Made by a program: the position numbers and the translations under genes. Shown here piece after piece: positions 46,001-58,944 of a stretch of 64,000 bases of DNA; the stretch's first letter is position 1; every line of letters begins with the position of its first letter. The stretch comes from Lasioglossum baleicum (Eukaryota; Arthropoda; Insecta; Hymenoptera; Halictidae). The stretch spans positions 930,001 to 994,000 of the forward strand of contig NC_134932.1 in the NCBI RefSeq assembly GCF_051020765.1, given 5' to 3'. The notes beneath the pieces were generated by a model, which was not told where the DNA came from, did no database searches, and saw only the letters and a list, made by a program, of their open reading frames with translations.

Positions 46001-46904
46001 TAACGGCTACCCAACCTCTAAAAAATTATTAAAAAATTAAGAACGGTTGCTTCAATAATATCCAAGTACTGAATTCTTATAAAACTGGAGTCTCTAACAC
46101 TTCAATACAAAACATGCATTTTCTTGGAATTTTTGGAGGTTTTCAATTTTTTAAAACATGTTTCCGTAATCCGAAAAATCTGAAAAAATACACATTAATA
46201 ATCAGGATGAGACACAACTAACGTAATAATATAAATGTGGTCAACTGAAGACTTTGATGTATGTATATACATAAAATCGGCAATTTTATGTTTTCCGATT
46301 TGTTTAAAAATCGATTTTGCAACCAAAAATTTTGAAAAAAATCTCAGTAGTGTATGCTATTCGGTAGAATATTCATGAATTTTTTCATAATTTTCTGTTG
46401 AACATGACGTGACTAAAAACTTTGGTTGGATACTTCTGACCATCTTTTCCGGCTATACCTTAAGAATCAACGAAACCATTATTTAAAAAATACAAAATAT
46501 ATTTTTTTTTACATCGTTAAAACCGATTTTTCAAAAAAAATTAGGCCTAATTTCTCTTCGATATCTCTTTTAGATCAAAAGTTATAGCAAAATGTGCGTC
46601 GCGCCGCGTGCTGTGCCCGAGATTCAAATGCGCGCCGTCTCCAGATTCCGACTTTTCGCCTCATGCTTCCGAAACTTCGGCAACGTGAAAATCGAAGGAA
46701 CGCGTCGGCGTCGATCAGTCGAGCAGGTAGTCACACGGACATGGTAGAGGTACGTTTGTTGTGTAGCGCGCGTGCAATCGAACATGCACCAACACGGGCA
46801 AGCGCGGTCGACACCGCTCACGGATACGACGATACGTCAGGGAAGGGGAAACTGCCGTTCGGTTCAGTTTTCAGCAGTTTTCAGTTATTCTCTCAACTCT
46901 CAAC

Positions 46905-49373
46905 TAGTGATGGGCACCATCGACTAAAAACTATCGACTAAATCGATAGTATTCAACTACTATTTTCAGTCGACTGATTTTTTAAACTATCGACTGAATT
47001 TAGTAGTGGTGGGGTTACTATTTTCAGTCGACTGTTTACACGTCGCCATCTTGAAATTTCAAATGTCAGTGTCAGACGATGAAACGAAAAGGTTAGAAAT
47101 ACATAATTATGACAGGACGTGCAAATATGCAAGTAATGAAATATGTAATAGATATTTCAATACTTTAATTCATATTGGATGTTAAAATCTTATTGCTATT
47201 TATGCAATATAAACTATATATGTGATATAAATAAATTGTGTACATTTATATTTATAACATAGTGTATGAATTTATTATTAAATAAAGACAAAATCATTCA
47301 ATCACGAAATTTAATATCTCTGTACTGTTCCATACTGTCCTACTATTCATTTAACTAGCGAACATCGAGAATAAGAGTAAATACGAGAATAACCTGTAAA
47401 CGACTGAAAACTATCGACTAAATTCAGTTACTGAATCAGTCGCTTAAACTATCGAGCTATTGGTTGAATTTTAACGGCGGGTGTTTTGAATAAATTTTAT
47501 AAGATTTACTATCAAATACATTCACTCATTAGCGATATCGAATTATTAAAAATTATAAAAAAATTATTTTTATTATTATTAATTATTTAATTATTGTCTG
47601 GTATATTTACCCCAATTTACTCTTACTGTGCCTATAATACTGAGTGAGCACTGCAGTACAATGCTGTAAGAGTGAGTGAGAAATGAGATCTATACGTAGG
47701 CATAGACTATAGCCCGCAATCTAGACGTATAACCACTAAAACGAAATTTCAGTCGACTAAAAACTATCGACTAAATATTCGATAGTATGTAGTAACTACC
47801 CTGATAACCAGGCCTGCCGAGGGATAATCCTACCTAGAGCTAAGAATTGGCCCGTTCCGAGCTGCGCTATTGTTCGAGTTGCTCAAGGTGGGATTAACTC
47901 GATTTTTGCCTGGGATTCTCCGCGCGTATTAGTAGCTATTTTTGCCGTCTAATAGCGGAGGGCAATAGCAGAAGGCAAATTGAAGGCAAATTGAAGGCAA
48001 ATTGAAGGCAGCCAGCCGGCCGAAGCTGAATTTGTTTAAGAGGGCAGTACCGTCGAGTCGTACTGATGTGATGATGTGATTGGCGAATATATAACAGATC
48101 TGGGCGACGCTGGCTCGAAAAACACATGTTGCTGCAAGTTGCAGCCATTTGCAGCCTGTTGCAGCCTGCAACTCCTTTGTCGGAGTGGATGACGTGGGGA
48201 CTGGAACTGTCTTACTGAGTGTAATTGAGTGTTACTGAGCAAGAGAAGGTGAGAAGCAAAGAGGATTAGTCAGGATTAGTTGGGATTAGTCCTCTTCAGT
48301 CCTCTTTGGTGAGAAGCAGCAACAGCAACAGCAACATGTATTTTTCGAGCCAGCGTCGCCCAGGTCTGTGCAGGTCTGTATAATAAGACAATCCTCTTTT
48401 CAACCATTTTCAACCAAGAAGAAATGCGGTGAGAGCAGCACTGTACTCGAGCGATTCACGGGAGGAGTTACGAAGAAAAGCTGATCATCCAGAACCTGTT
48501 TATCAGATTTGTCCTGCAAATCATCTTCTGTGTTCGCGCAAGTCAAGGTTTGTAAAAATTTGACTAATAGTTGACTAATAAAGAAAAATAATCAAACTAA
48601 ATGAAAAAATATAATATTTATTATTTCCTACTTCATTCATTTATTATCCCTTCTGATATTGAGTAGTCTGAATTTAAAATTATTAATATTTAAACATTAA
48701 AATAAGTGTATAGTAGTCATAAAAAAAATATAAATTTTCTTTTCCGTCGAACGACACTTTTTTTCCATAAACACATTTCAATAAATTTCGAAATGTAATG
48801 AATTGAAATTGAACTGTAGAGAAAATGGTATGGCAATGCAATTTTTATAGTTTCCATCTCTTGCAATCTATGCAGACAATTTTTATTTCGCATAAAGATC
48901 CGCAGTCTAAGAAAAATAACATAAATATGAGAATAAGTAAAATTTGCATGTGCACAAAATGTGCATCTGTGCGTAGTGGGGAGCTGCCGCGCCTGCGCAC
49001 GACCGTATGCGTTATTCCGAACGACACGCTGATCGTATCGATTGGTGTCGATCGATCTTCTTCCTCGTGCGCTCGATTACTTCGCTGCTGACATCTGCCA
49101 CATCAGTGCGAACTACCCTCACCGACGATGCGGCCCTGTAAAACGATATTAGCCAATCAGATCAGTAGACGCGACGGTACTGCCCTCTTAAACAAATTCA
49201 GCTTCGGCCGGCTGGCTGCCTTCAATTTGCCTTCTGCTATTGCCCTCCGCTATTAGACGGCAAAAATAGCTACTAATACGCGCGGAGAATCCCAGGCAAA
49301 AATCGAGAATTTGGTTATCAGGGTAAATAGTAATTAGTCGATAGTTGAATTTAGTCGATAATGCCCATCACTA
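46905..49373. mobile_element. hAT-C: non-autonomous hAT (TAGTGATGGGC ends)
   Basis: The ends TAGTGATGGGCAC...GCCCATCACTA are flanked by an 8-bp duplication CTCTCAAC (46897-46904 and 49374-49381). D1 keeps the single site near 3484-3492. The left terminal ~150 bp and 47400-47460 hold several copies of ACTATCGACT, likely transposase-binding repeats. A TA-flanked element (47799-49323) is nested near the right end. No transposase ORF. A partial copy is at 58160-58943. Confidence 0.88.
47799..49323. mobile_element. TA-flanked element with CCCTGATAACCA ends
   Basis: The left end CCCTGATAACCA and right end GGTTATCAGGG each sit beside TA. The outer ~250 bp are inverted repeats containing CGCGCGTATTAGTAGCTATT and GGAGGGCAATAGC. 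Near 47975-48010 an 11-13-bp unit (AAATTGAAGGC) is repeated about three times. A second, larger copy is at 58945-62362. Non-coding; the family is unknown. Confidence 0.65.
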
Positions 49374-50192
49374 CTCTCAACAGTTCGCAAGTTCTCGTTC
49401 GCTTAGCTCGGTCGTAATATCTGTGGTTGTCAGGAGGACGCCGCCGCATGTCACATTGTACTTTCACTTTCGAGATATTGTCGTTTAAAGTTTTGATCAC
49501 TAATGCTTTGACAAGGACATTGGTTAAATTGTATTATTTTTTCGAGCCTTTTGAATTGATTTTCGTGACGTTTTTTCTGGTAAATACCTAATCCTACACT
49601 ATAAAGTTCAATAAATGCATAAACTGAAATTTTTTGAAATTGTGACATGCAGCGTTTTTCTTGACACAATCACAGATATATTTACATAGCTTCGCTCTGT
49701 GGTTACACGTTACACTCGCGAGTGCGGTCTGCGTTGCGGCATTTGACTATTTGACTATTTATTAGATTGACTTGCTTGGATTATGTGATTACGTGGATTA
49801 CTTGGATTACGTGCACTACGTGGAAGGAAGGAAGAACGGAAGGTATTTGTACATATTTATATTGGTTGATCGGTTTCATTTTGCTCAAATGTCTCCCAGA
49901 ATCTTCGCGTGAAAAAGCGTGAGAACGCTTGTCGGCACACCACGCGACAGTGCCATTTGCCATCACGTATGAGGTGCTACGGGGCGAGTATGTTCACTTC
50001 AATGTAGAGTCCAAAATAGTAAATTGTTTGTTTCTTTATCACTTTATCACTCTCTTTTCATTATCATTATTATCATTTATCACTTTAAACAAATCCAACA
50101 CAATTCAGCTTTGGCCCATTCAGATTAGAATTAGCTTAGCAATATTCTAAATCGGCAAAATGATGGCTTAAACCAATTCAGTAAGGCAAGTA

Positions 50193-50406
50193 TTAGGTTG
50201 TCCCAAAAGTTTCTTCCGCATTGTGTTCCTTTAATGTAGCTAAATAAATACAAACAATACGATAATCTTTATGTTAATATTTTAGTACTTCTTAATATGA
50301 ATTTGCATTATGTGCATGCATCGAAAAACAACTTTTGGGACAACCTAATATTTATTTAGCAATATTAAAGAATGGCATTGCGGAAGGAACTTTTGGGACA
50401 ACCTAA
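50193..50406. mobile_element. Mariner-type MITE
   Basis: 214 bp with ends TTAGGTTGTCCCAAAAGTT and the inverted equivalent, typical of irritans/mauritiana-group mariners, and a TA on each side. D1 (about 4316-4322) and D3 (about 52450-52460) both retain the empty site. No ORF. Confidence 0.9.
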
Positions 50407-50917
50407 TATTTAATCTTCTTCACTTGCTTCTCATCATCGAATTTTTTTATTTCTGGTAGTACATTCTTTTGTTTGTAGTTCAACTTTAATCGATTTTTTA
50501 TAAATATCATTGCAATGTTTGAATCAGTTAGGTATATTAGTTGATGAAAAACGTCAGAAGTCCTTTTGTAATTGTAGCACCAGAAATTAGAAAATTCGTT
50601 GAGATGAGCAATAAGGGAAGAAGATTAAATACTCACCTTTACTCACTGTGTAATTGAAAATCTAATTTACAGAACAGAGGATAAATATAATGTGCTATCC
50701 AGGGAAGGAGTAGAAGGAAGCTGCGGCAACCGGGGAAGAGGAAGACCTCTAATTTTTCGCGTGGTACGTATATCTAATTATGCCATTCAACACACATGCA
50801 TATATTGTACATTACTGATTTTCTTTGTATTTTTTAGGTATCCCACCTATGCCAGAACGTGCTACGGGCCACAAGTTTCGGGAAGCAGAGGCAACAACGT
50901 GTAATAATCACAATATA

Positions 50918-51105
50918 CAGGGTGTTCCGTTTAAATACGAACACCTAAATATCTCTTCAGGTTATTGTGATGCAAAAAATATTTGTTATGTAATGTGCAT
51001 GGTGTCAATGGACCAAATATCTGGCACACCGTGCACATTACGTAACAAATATTTTTTGCATCACAATAACCTGAAGAGATATTTAGATGTTCGTCCAATA
51101 ATAAT
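50918..51105. mobile_element. Small fold-back MITE, D2 copy
   Basis: Counterpart of 4824-5008, with the same CAGGGTGTTCCG start and internal inverted arms. Confidence 0.6.
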
Positions 51106-51852
51106 AAAGCATAGTAATAATAAAAAATTATAATATTTATTATATATATATATATTCCTTGTGTCATTGTCCATGTGTCTTTACCAACTCCCTGCGGTGT
51201 ATTAAAAAATAAGAAAAAGTAAATTTTCTTTTCCCTTATACGACACTTTGTCTTTTTTTGCATGGTGACATTTTAATCTTAGCTTCCATCTCTTGCAATC
51301 AATGCAGAGAATTTTTATTTTGCACAGATTTTTTTTTCGTTTTCTCTCCTTGCATGTGACTGAATATTCATTCAAAAATCAGTATTGTCGGTAAAAAGGG
51401 AAACTGCTACATATTTGTACAATAGCAATCTGCCCTTACCGACGGCGCTGCCCTGTATAGCGGCATTCGCCGCATTAATCAGTGCGACCGTGCTGCCATC
51501 TTGCGGGGAAGCGGAATCCAGGATAGAGTGGCGTTCCAGCTGGACTGCAGAAAGCTGCATTCCCCGTGGGCTGCATCCAGACGGTTCCAGGTTGTTCCAG
51601 GTGGAGTCAACCTATGCGCGTTTGCGTCACTCCCTGTGGAGTCCGTTGTGCTATCAGGGTATTAAAGACTGCCAGCCTTACGGGAGTTGGCGAGCCTAAA
51701 ATTTTTCGGTGTTCTCTTACGCCCTCTAGGATATATTCTGACTGGAGTGAGAAACAGGAGGCCACCGACGGCATTTCGTCGGTGCAGAAGACACTGTATG
51801 TATCGTGTTAGCAACGCGCCCGCGCGCTACACTCGCCAGCGTACCTTTACTA

Positions 51853-52277
51853 AACTCTGTCTCAGGAGAGAAGGGACTTGGGTAACGACCAGTTTGTGTC
51901 GTTCGCTGCGCAGGTTCGCCCTGATTGGTAGTACTCCCAATGCACAACGCATGCGCGCAGTGGCACTGAAGCGACGCCACGCGCCGCAGCGCTGCAGACT
52001 GCCTCATTGGCGTTCTACCGGGTGTACTCAGGTGTACTGCATTACGCACGCTTCCACAGTTTTCTTTGTGTTCTCTTTGCACAGTGTTTTTGAAGTGTCA
52101 AAATTATGTAGATACAATATATTAACACACATCTACAAAAAATGTACAAATTATATATAAAATTAAATAAAATATATTGGGTCTTTACATAATTCAATCA
52201 TATTCTTTGTGTGTACATCGTAATTTGTACATTTTTTGTAGATAAGTGTTAATATAATAACACATATCTACACATAT
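51853..52277. mobile_element. Truncated AACTCTGTCTC element at the P2 centre
   Basis: Begins AACTCTGTCTCAGGAGAG after a TA; D1 shows the empty site near 9312. It matches the reverse complement of 5541-5955 and then stops where the inverted block D3 begins. The palindrome junction therefore lies inside this element. Confidence 0.7.
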
Positions 52278-55200
52278 CTGGTGCTACAATTACAAAAGGT
52301 CTACTGACGTTTTTCATCAACTAATATACCTAACTGATTCAAATATTGCAATGATATTTATAAAAAATCGATTAAGTTGAACTACAAACAAAAGAATGTA
52401 CTACCAGAAATAAAAAAATTCGATGATGAGAAGCAAGTGAAGAAGATTAAATACTTGCCTTACTGAATTGGTTTAAGCCATCATTTTGCCGATTTAGAAT
52501 ATTGCTAAGCTAAGTGATAAATGATAATAATGATAATGAAAAGAGAGTGATAAAGTGATAAAGAAACAAACAATTTACTATTTTGGACTCTACATTGAAG
52601 TGAACATACTCGCCCCGTAGCACCTCATACGTGATGGCAAATGGCACTGTCGCGTGGTGTGCCGACAAGCGTTCTCACGCTTTTTCACGCGAAGATTTTG
52701 GGAGACATTTGAGCAAAATGAAACCGATTAACCAATATAAATATGTACAAATACCTTCCGTTCTTCCTTCCTTCCACGTAGTGCACGTAATCCAAGTAAT
52801 CCACGTAATCACATAATCCAAGCAAGTCAATCTAATAAATAGTCAAATAGTCAAATGCCGCAACGCAGACCGCACTCGCGAGTGTAACGTGTAACCACAG
52901 AGCGAAGCTATGTAAATATATCTGTGATTGTGTCAAGAAAAACGCTGCATGTCACAATTTCAAAAAATTTCAGTTTATGCCTTTATTGAACTTTATAGTG
53001 TAGGATTAGGTATTTACCAGAAAAAACGTCACGAAAATCAATTCAAAAGGCTCGAAAAAATAATACAATTTATAACCAATGTCCTTGTCAAAGCATTAGT
53101 GATCAAAACTTTAAACGACAATATCTCGAAAGTGAAAGTACAATGTGACATGCGGCGACGTCCTCCTGACAACCACAGATATTACGACCGAGCTAAGCGA
53201 ACGAGAACTTGAGAACTGTTGAGAGTTGAGAGAATAACTGAAAACTGCTGAAAACTGAACGGCAGTTTCCCCTTCCCTGACGTATCGTCGTATCCGTGAG
53301 CGGTGTCGACCGCGCTTGCCCGTGTTGGTGCATGTTCGATTGCACGCGCGCTACACACAAACGTACCTCTACCATGTCCGTGTGACTACCTGCTCGACCG
53401 AACGCGTCGGCGACGCGTTCCTTCGATTTTCACCAATTTTCACGTTGCCGAAGTTTCGGAAGCATGAGGCGAAAAGTCGGAATCTGGAGACGGCGCGCAT
53501 TTGAATCTCGGGCACAGCACGCGGCGCGACGCACATTTTGCTATAACTTTTGATCTAAAAGAGATATCGAAGAGAAATTAGGCATAATTTTTTTTGAAAA
53601 ATCGGTTTTAACGATGTAAAAAGAAATATATTTTGTATTTTTTAAATAATGGTTTCGTTGATTCTTAAGGTATAGCCGGAAAAGATGGTCAGAAGTATCC
53701 AACCAAAGTTTTTAGTCACGTCATGTTCAACAGAAAATTATGAAAAAATTCATGAATATTCTACCGAATAGCATACACTACTGAGATTTTTTTCAAAATT
53801 TTTGGTTGCAAAATCGATTTTTAAACAAATCGGAAAACATAAAATTGCCGATTTTATGTATATACATACATCAAAGTCTTCAGTTGACCACATTTATATT
53901 ATTACGTTAGTTGTGTCTCATCCTGATTATTAATGTGTATTTTTTCAGATTTTTCGGATTACGGAATCGATTACCCGAATCGAATCCCGCATCTATAATC
54001 GTTTTGTTCGGTAAATACTTATTGCTTCGAGTTTTAATGAAAAGTTTAACCAAAAACATTTTTTAATTGTCTACATTTATTTTCAACTTAAAGAATTGAT
54101 GCAGTTCGCGCTGTCGACTTTCGCTGTCCACTTTCTGTAATTGAAAAAAAGAAACACAATTTAAGTTATGATTGCGAAGTGCAGAATGGTTTCGAGGTAT
54201 TCGAAAATACCGCTACAAGTGGTCCCCTGTGTATCTATATCTTCGAGTAACTAATTACAAATTTTGTATCTATTATTCGTGATCCGAAATTTGTATCTAG
54301 GAGAAAAATTAAGGGCAGATTCGGAATCAGCGCAAAAAACTCTATAAGAATCATCCAACAGTAATTGTTGAAGAAATTTGGTGTTGCGGAGACTGTAAAT
54401 CAAATGGGAAACTTTCTTCCAGTAGATCTATTAATGGGTCTATTAACTTTTTTCCATGTAACATTTTGTTTATTTTCTCGTTTCTTTGTTATAATAAATG
54501 GAAGCTTATGTTAATTTGTTGTTCTTCATTCTTTAATAAGCCCCTTTTAATTTCCCATCAGTTTCAACTCCATAAAGTAATAGTTTTCTGTAAAATCCGT
54601 ATCAATGCCTCCGGATCGGAAACTTTCTGCCAGGGGTTGTATTAATTCGAGTAACTGTAACTTTTTTAATGTTGGACTATATGGATTTGGACTTTTCGTG
54701 AGAAGTTGGAGAAATTAGTTTACTGCACGATGTGAAAAGATATGTAGTGGACATGGCGCGTTGGAAAGAGGGACTTTCCGGACGCGGAAATTTCATCCTT
54801 CTCAAGTGCGCGCTGTGGACGGTTGCATTGAGGGTTCGGTCGTAAAAGTGACGATTACCAGAACCCTGACTCAACCGTTGCAATGTCCTTGGCAGCGACG
54901 ACTTTGAATTGTTTTGGGGAAGGAAACTTTCTCCTTACTCTTGAGGAACGGAGAATTCCTCCCCTTATTTTAACGGTCTTTCTCACGTTGCTAATCCTCC
55001 CACCAAAAAGGATTTTTACCAGTGGAAAAAAAGCTTGTGGCACTCGTTGAGAACGCATCGCTCTAGAGTTGCCCGCGCTACGTTAATTTATATCTCTGTA
55101 CTTTGTTAGTACTCGATAGTCATTAACGTTTATAATCTAGTTTTCTCGTTATTGTTATTATTATTACATCTTGTTTTGTTTTGTTATTGTTACGTGTTAT

Positions 55201-55874
55201 TCTTTTAATAAATATCTATATCGTTGTCTGTTAACCACGCGAAACATCATAGACACTGAATTACCCGTCACCCTAAAGATATTTTTCCAGAAATTGCAGT
55301 TGGCCGGAATTGTAGAGAATATAGGTACTAAATGTTGCACTTCACAACTTTTTTATGTGGGGCCTATATTGAAAATTTAAAAGATAGTTATAATAATTAA
55401 CCATTTGCAGCTGTTTTAATTTCGGAGCTGTTTTAACTCGAAAATGAAACATCTCGTTCTAGGTAGAATAATTTCGTTCTATACGATTCTTTTCATTTGA
55501 TGGATATGAAATTGATTGTAATACCTCATACAATAATTAAAGGTTTAGTAATTGATTAGCTACCAACATGTTTAACAATGTAAACAATATTTTGCATAAT
55601 GGGACAGCAATTTTTAGTGGTGATTTCGAGTCACCACTGGAGTGCTAAGGGTTAAAGATGGTAGAAATTGCAGGATATTACAACAATGACAAATATTATA
55701 AAGCAGATAAGCTAACGTTACCGTTATCGCGTCAGAAGGAATAGCTGCAAGCTGCAAGTACAATTGTATAGAGTATAGAATTTCGGGGAAAACTGGGAAG
55801 AGAGGGAGGGTTGCCGGAGGATTAATTATGGCGTGGAAGAACCGACGCGACGGTGCCCGTAAGGATAATCACGG
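52278..55874 (-). repeat. Segmental duplication block D3 (inverted)
   Basis: An inverted copy of 44061-50583 (and of 660-4490 in D1), without hAT-C and without the mariner MITE. About 190 bp around 53965 are missing relative to the other copies. It ends abruptly at 55874 inside the short MAWKNRR-type ORF region. Confidence 0.85.
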
Positions 55875-57988
55875 GCACAATCAATTTTCTACCGAAACCG
55901 AAATAATACCGGTATTCTTTCGGTTTTTCCAATGCTTAGGTTGTTCCAAATGAAAAAGGAACTACAGGCCACTTAATGTTCCGTCGTAAAACCCTCCGCG
56001 CGAAGGAACAAGCGCGAGTCCGAATTCACAGGCGAGGCCGTCATAAAACATTCAGCTAAAGACCTTCGAGATGTACCTCCCAACAAAGTGATTTTTAGCC
56101 AGCCGAAAGAAGCACAGCCGATGTAGCCAGATGTATTTGGACCTTTTATACCGTTAAAGTACTAAACTTTATACCGTAGCTACCTGCAACCGAACATACT
56201 CCTTGGTTTCAAATTCTTGCTTTAGTTTATTAAAAGGAAGTAGACTCGTTTTCAGGATTGCAAGGGTGCGGGATTCGCCTCTTATTCTCATCTCTCGATA
56301 ATAATACAAACACGGGGTTTTTCACTAGTCAAAAACGCTAGATAAAAGATCGATCTAGGACACTATCTGCCTCAAAAGTTCTATTTTTTCGTTTACGAGG
56401 CGTAATTGGCATTATTCGGCAGCATGTAGCTATGAAAATAGCTTGTATGCTTCCGAATAATGCAAATTACGGTGACGACTAATGCAAATTTCGCCTCGTA
56501 AACGGAAAATAGGACTTTTGAGGCAGATAGTGTCCTAGATCGATCTTTTATCTAGCGTTTTTAACTAGTGAGAAACCCCGTGTTTGTATTATTATCGAGA
56601 GATGAGAAGAGGCGAATCCCGCACCCTTGCAATCCTGGAAAAAGGCTATACTGGAACTGCAATTACTCGAATTAATATTCGGACGTTCTAAAAAAGACGA
56701 GAACTCTTTTAATATTGTACTAAACGATTTGAACTTTTTTGGGGAGCTACAGCAATTAGTTTGCTACAGGATGTGAAAAGAAATTTTTTCAAAAATTGCA
56801 ATTGATCGGAATTGTATGAAAAAATACTAAGAGTTGCATTTTACAACTTTTTTATGTGGGCCCATATTGAAAAATTGAAAAATACGCTTTGTAGATCTGT
56901 GTCGACTAAACATATTTTGAAAATTTCGTCAAAATCGGTTGACGTTGCAATGAGCTACAAACGTTTAAAGATGGTAAAAATCGCAGATTTTCAGCCTACA
57001 TCGAAGAATTCTTACATCTTTCAAGGCCTGTCGTTTTTTCCCGTATCAACCGATTTCGATGAAACTTTCACAGTGCACATTATTTCCGCAGGCCTACAAA
57101 ACGTACTTTTTAAATTTTCAATATAGGCCCGCGCGAAAAAGTTGTAAAATGTAACTTTTAGCATTTTCTCTGCAATTCCGACCAAATGCATTTTTTGAAA
57201 AAATTTCTTTTCACATCCTGCAGTAAACTAATTGTTCCAGCTCCCCCAAAAAATTCAAATCGTATAGTACAATATTAAAAAAGTTATCATCTTCTTTAGA
57301 TCGTCCGAATATTAATTCGCGTAACTGTACGTATTAGGGGATAATTAATGTATTACTGGTTTATTGATTTATGTGTAGGTTTACTCTTAATGTAACTGTA
57401 AAGAAAATTACGGCGAGGGGGGAAGAACGTAACATTCAATTTGTACATATAGTTTCCATCTCTCTTGCGATCAATGCAGACAATTTTTATTTTGCACAAA
57501 GATCCGCAGTCTAGGAAAAATAATATAGATATAATAGAAATAAATAAAATTTAATATTTTTTTATATCGGGTTTATTATTTCGTTTTCATTCAGAATCGG
57601 TATTTGGAATTGTCGGTAAAAAGGAAGACTGCTACATATTTGTACAATATGTAGAAATTCATTTCACCGACATTACCAACATTACTGACATAACCTCACC
57701 GACGGTGCTGCCCTGTATAACGGCATCCGCCGCTCCACACAGACTCCACGAGCTGCCTTCCATTTGGACGGAAGAAGCTGCCCTCTAGATGCTGTGACGG
57801 CGGTGGACGGCGGACTTTGTTACATCTATGCGTATTTCTGGAAGCCCGCTGGCATGAACTCCACACTCTTTCTAGATGTACTCCAACCGTTGCTCCGAGC
57901 AGCCAATAAGCGGCGTCTGGAACGATACTGCCCTCCAAATTCACTCCACGCTCTGGACTATTCCTGGCAGTTCCAAACTGTGCTATCA
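55875..57988 (-). repeat. Inverted copy of 39485-41601
   Basis: Continues the right arm of P2 and contains the mirrored fold-back of 40851-41225. Ends CTGTGCTATCA at 57988, after which unrelated sequence begins. No gene. Confidence 0.85.
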
Positions 57989-58159
57989 TTGATGTAACGC
58001 ATGCATAATGACGTACTGCGCTTGCGCCGGACACAGCCAATGAAAAAGATGCAATTCCAACCCATAATTCCATGCTTCTACCTCGTCCCCCCCTGAAAAT
58101 GACTTCCACCCCGCAACGACATGCTCCACCCCTATATTCCTATATCCATGATTGAAATA

Positions 58160-58943
58160 TCTATAACAGTCGACTGTTTACACGTCGCCATCTTGAAATT
58201 TCAAATGTCAGTGTCAGACAGTGTCAGACGATGAAACGAAAGGGTTAGAAATACATAATTATGACAGGACGTGCAAATATGCAAGTAATGAAATATGTAA
58301 TAGATATTTCAATACTTTAATTCATATTGGATGTTAAAATCTTATTGCTATTTATGCAATATAAACTATATATGTGATATAAATAAATTGTGTACATTTA
58401 TATTTATATCATAGTGTATGAATTTATTATTAAATAAAGACAAAATCATTCAATCACGAAATTTAATATCTCTGTACTGTCCCATACTGTCCTACTATTC
58501 ATTTAACTAGCGAACATCGAGAATAAGAGTAAATACGAGAATAACCTGTAAACGACTGAAAACTATCGACTAAATTCAGTTACTGAATCAGTCGCTTAAA
58601 ACTATCGAGCAATTGGTTGAATTTTAACGGCGGGTGTTTTGAATAAATTTTATAAGATTTACTATCAAATACATTCACTCATTAGCGATATCGAATTATT
58701 AAAAATTATAAAAAAATTATTTTTATTATTATTAATTATTTAATTATTGTCTGGTATATTTACCCCAATTTACTCTTACTGTGCCTATAATACTGAGTGA
58801 GCACTGCAGTACAATGCTGTAAGAGTGAGTGAGAAATGAAATCTATATGTAGGCATAGACTATAGCCCGCAATCTAGACGTATAACCACTAAAACGAAAT
58901 TTCAGTCGACTAAAAACTATCGACTAAATATTCGATAGTATGT
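58160..58943 (+). mobile_element. Partial copy of hAT-C
   Basis: Matches about 47024-47790 of hAT-C in direct orientation with few differences. It starts inside the element (GTCGACTGTTTACACGTCGCC) and is cut on the right by a CCCTGATAACCA element, seven bases short of where the same element family interrupts hAT-C at 47799. Confidence 0.8.
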
Positions 58944-58944
58944 A

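Larger units (their letters stand above)
43428..51852 (+). repeat. Segmental duplication block D2
   Basis: A direct copy of D1 (1-5054 and 8723-9312), also forming part of the P2 left arm. It lacks the BEL-2 element of D1 but contains hAT-C (46905-49373) and a mariner-type MITE (50193-50406), for both of which D1 shows the empty site. The short conserved ORFs of D1 recur here. Confidence 0.85.
39485..57988. repeat. Large palindrome P2 with CCCTGATAGCAC-type ends
   Basis: The left arm 39485-50583 is mirrored by 52278-57988. The left end reads CCCTGATAGCACAG after a TA; the right arm ends with CTGTGCTATCA but lacks the final GGG. A further complete inverted end GTGCTATCAGGG followed by TA lies at 51648-51659, so the original element may have been 39485-51659, with the inverted copy added later. 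The left arm carries three segments missing from the right: 41602-44060, hAT-C and a mariner MITE. The right arm lacks about 190 bp equivalent to 45965-46165. No gene belonging to P2 was recognised. Confidence 0.65.
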
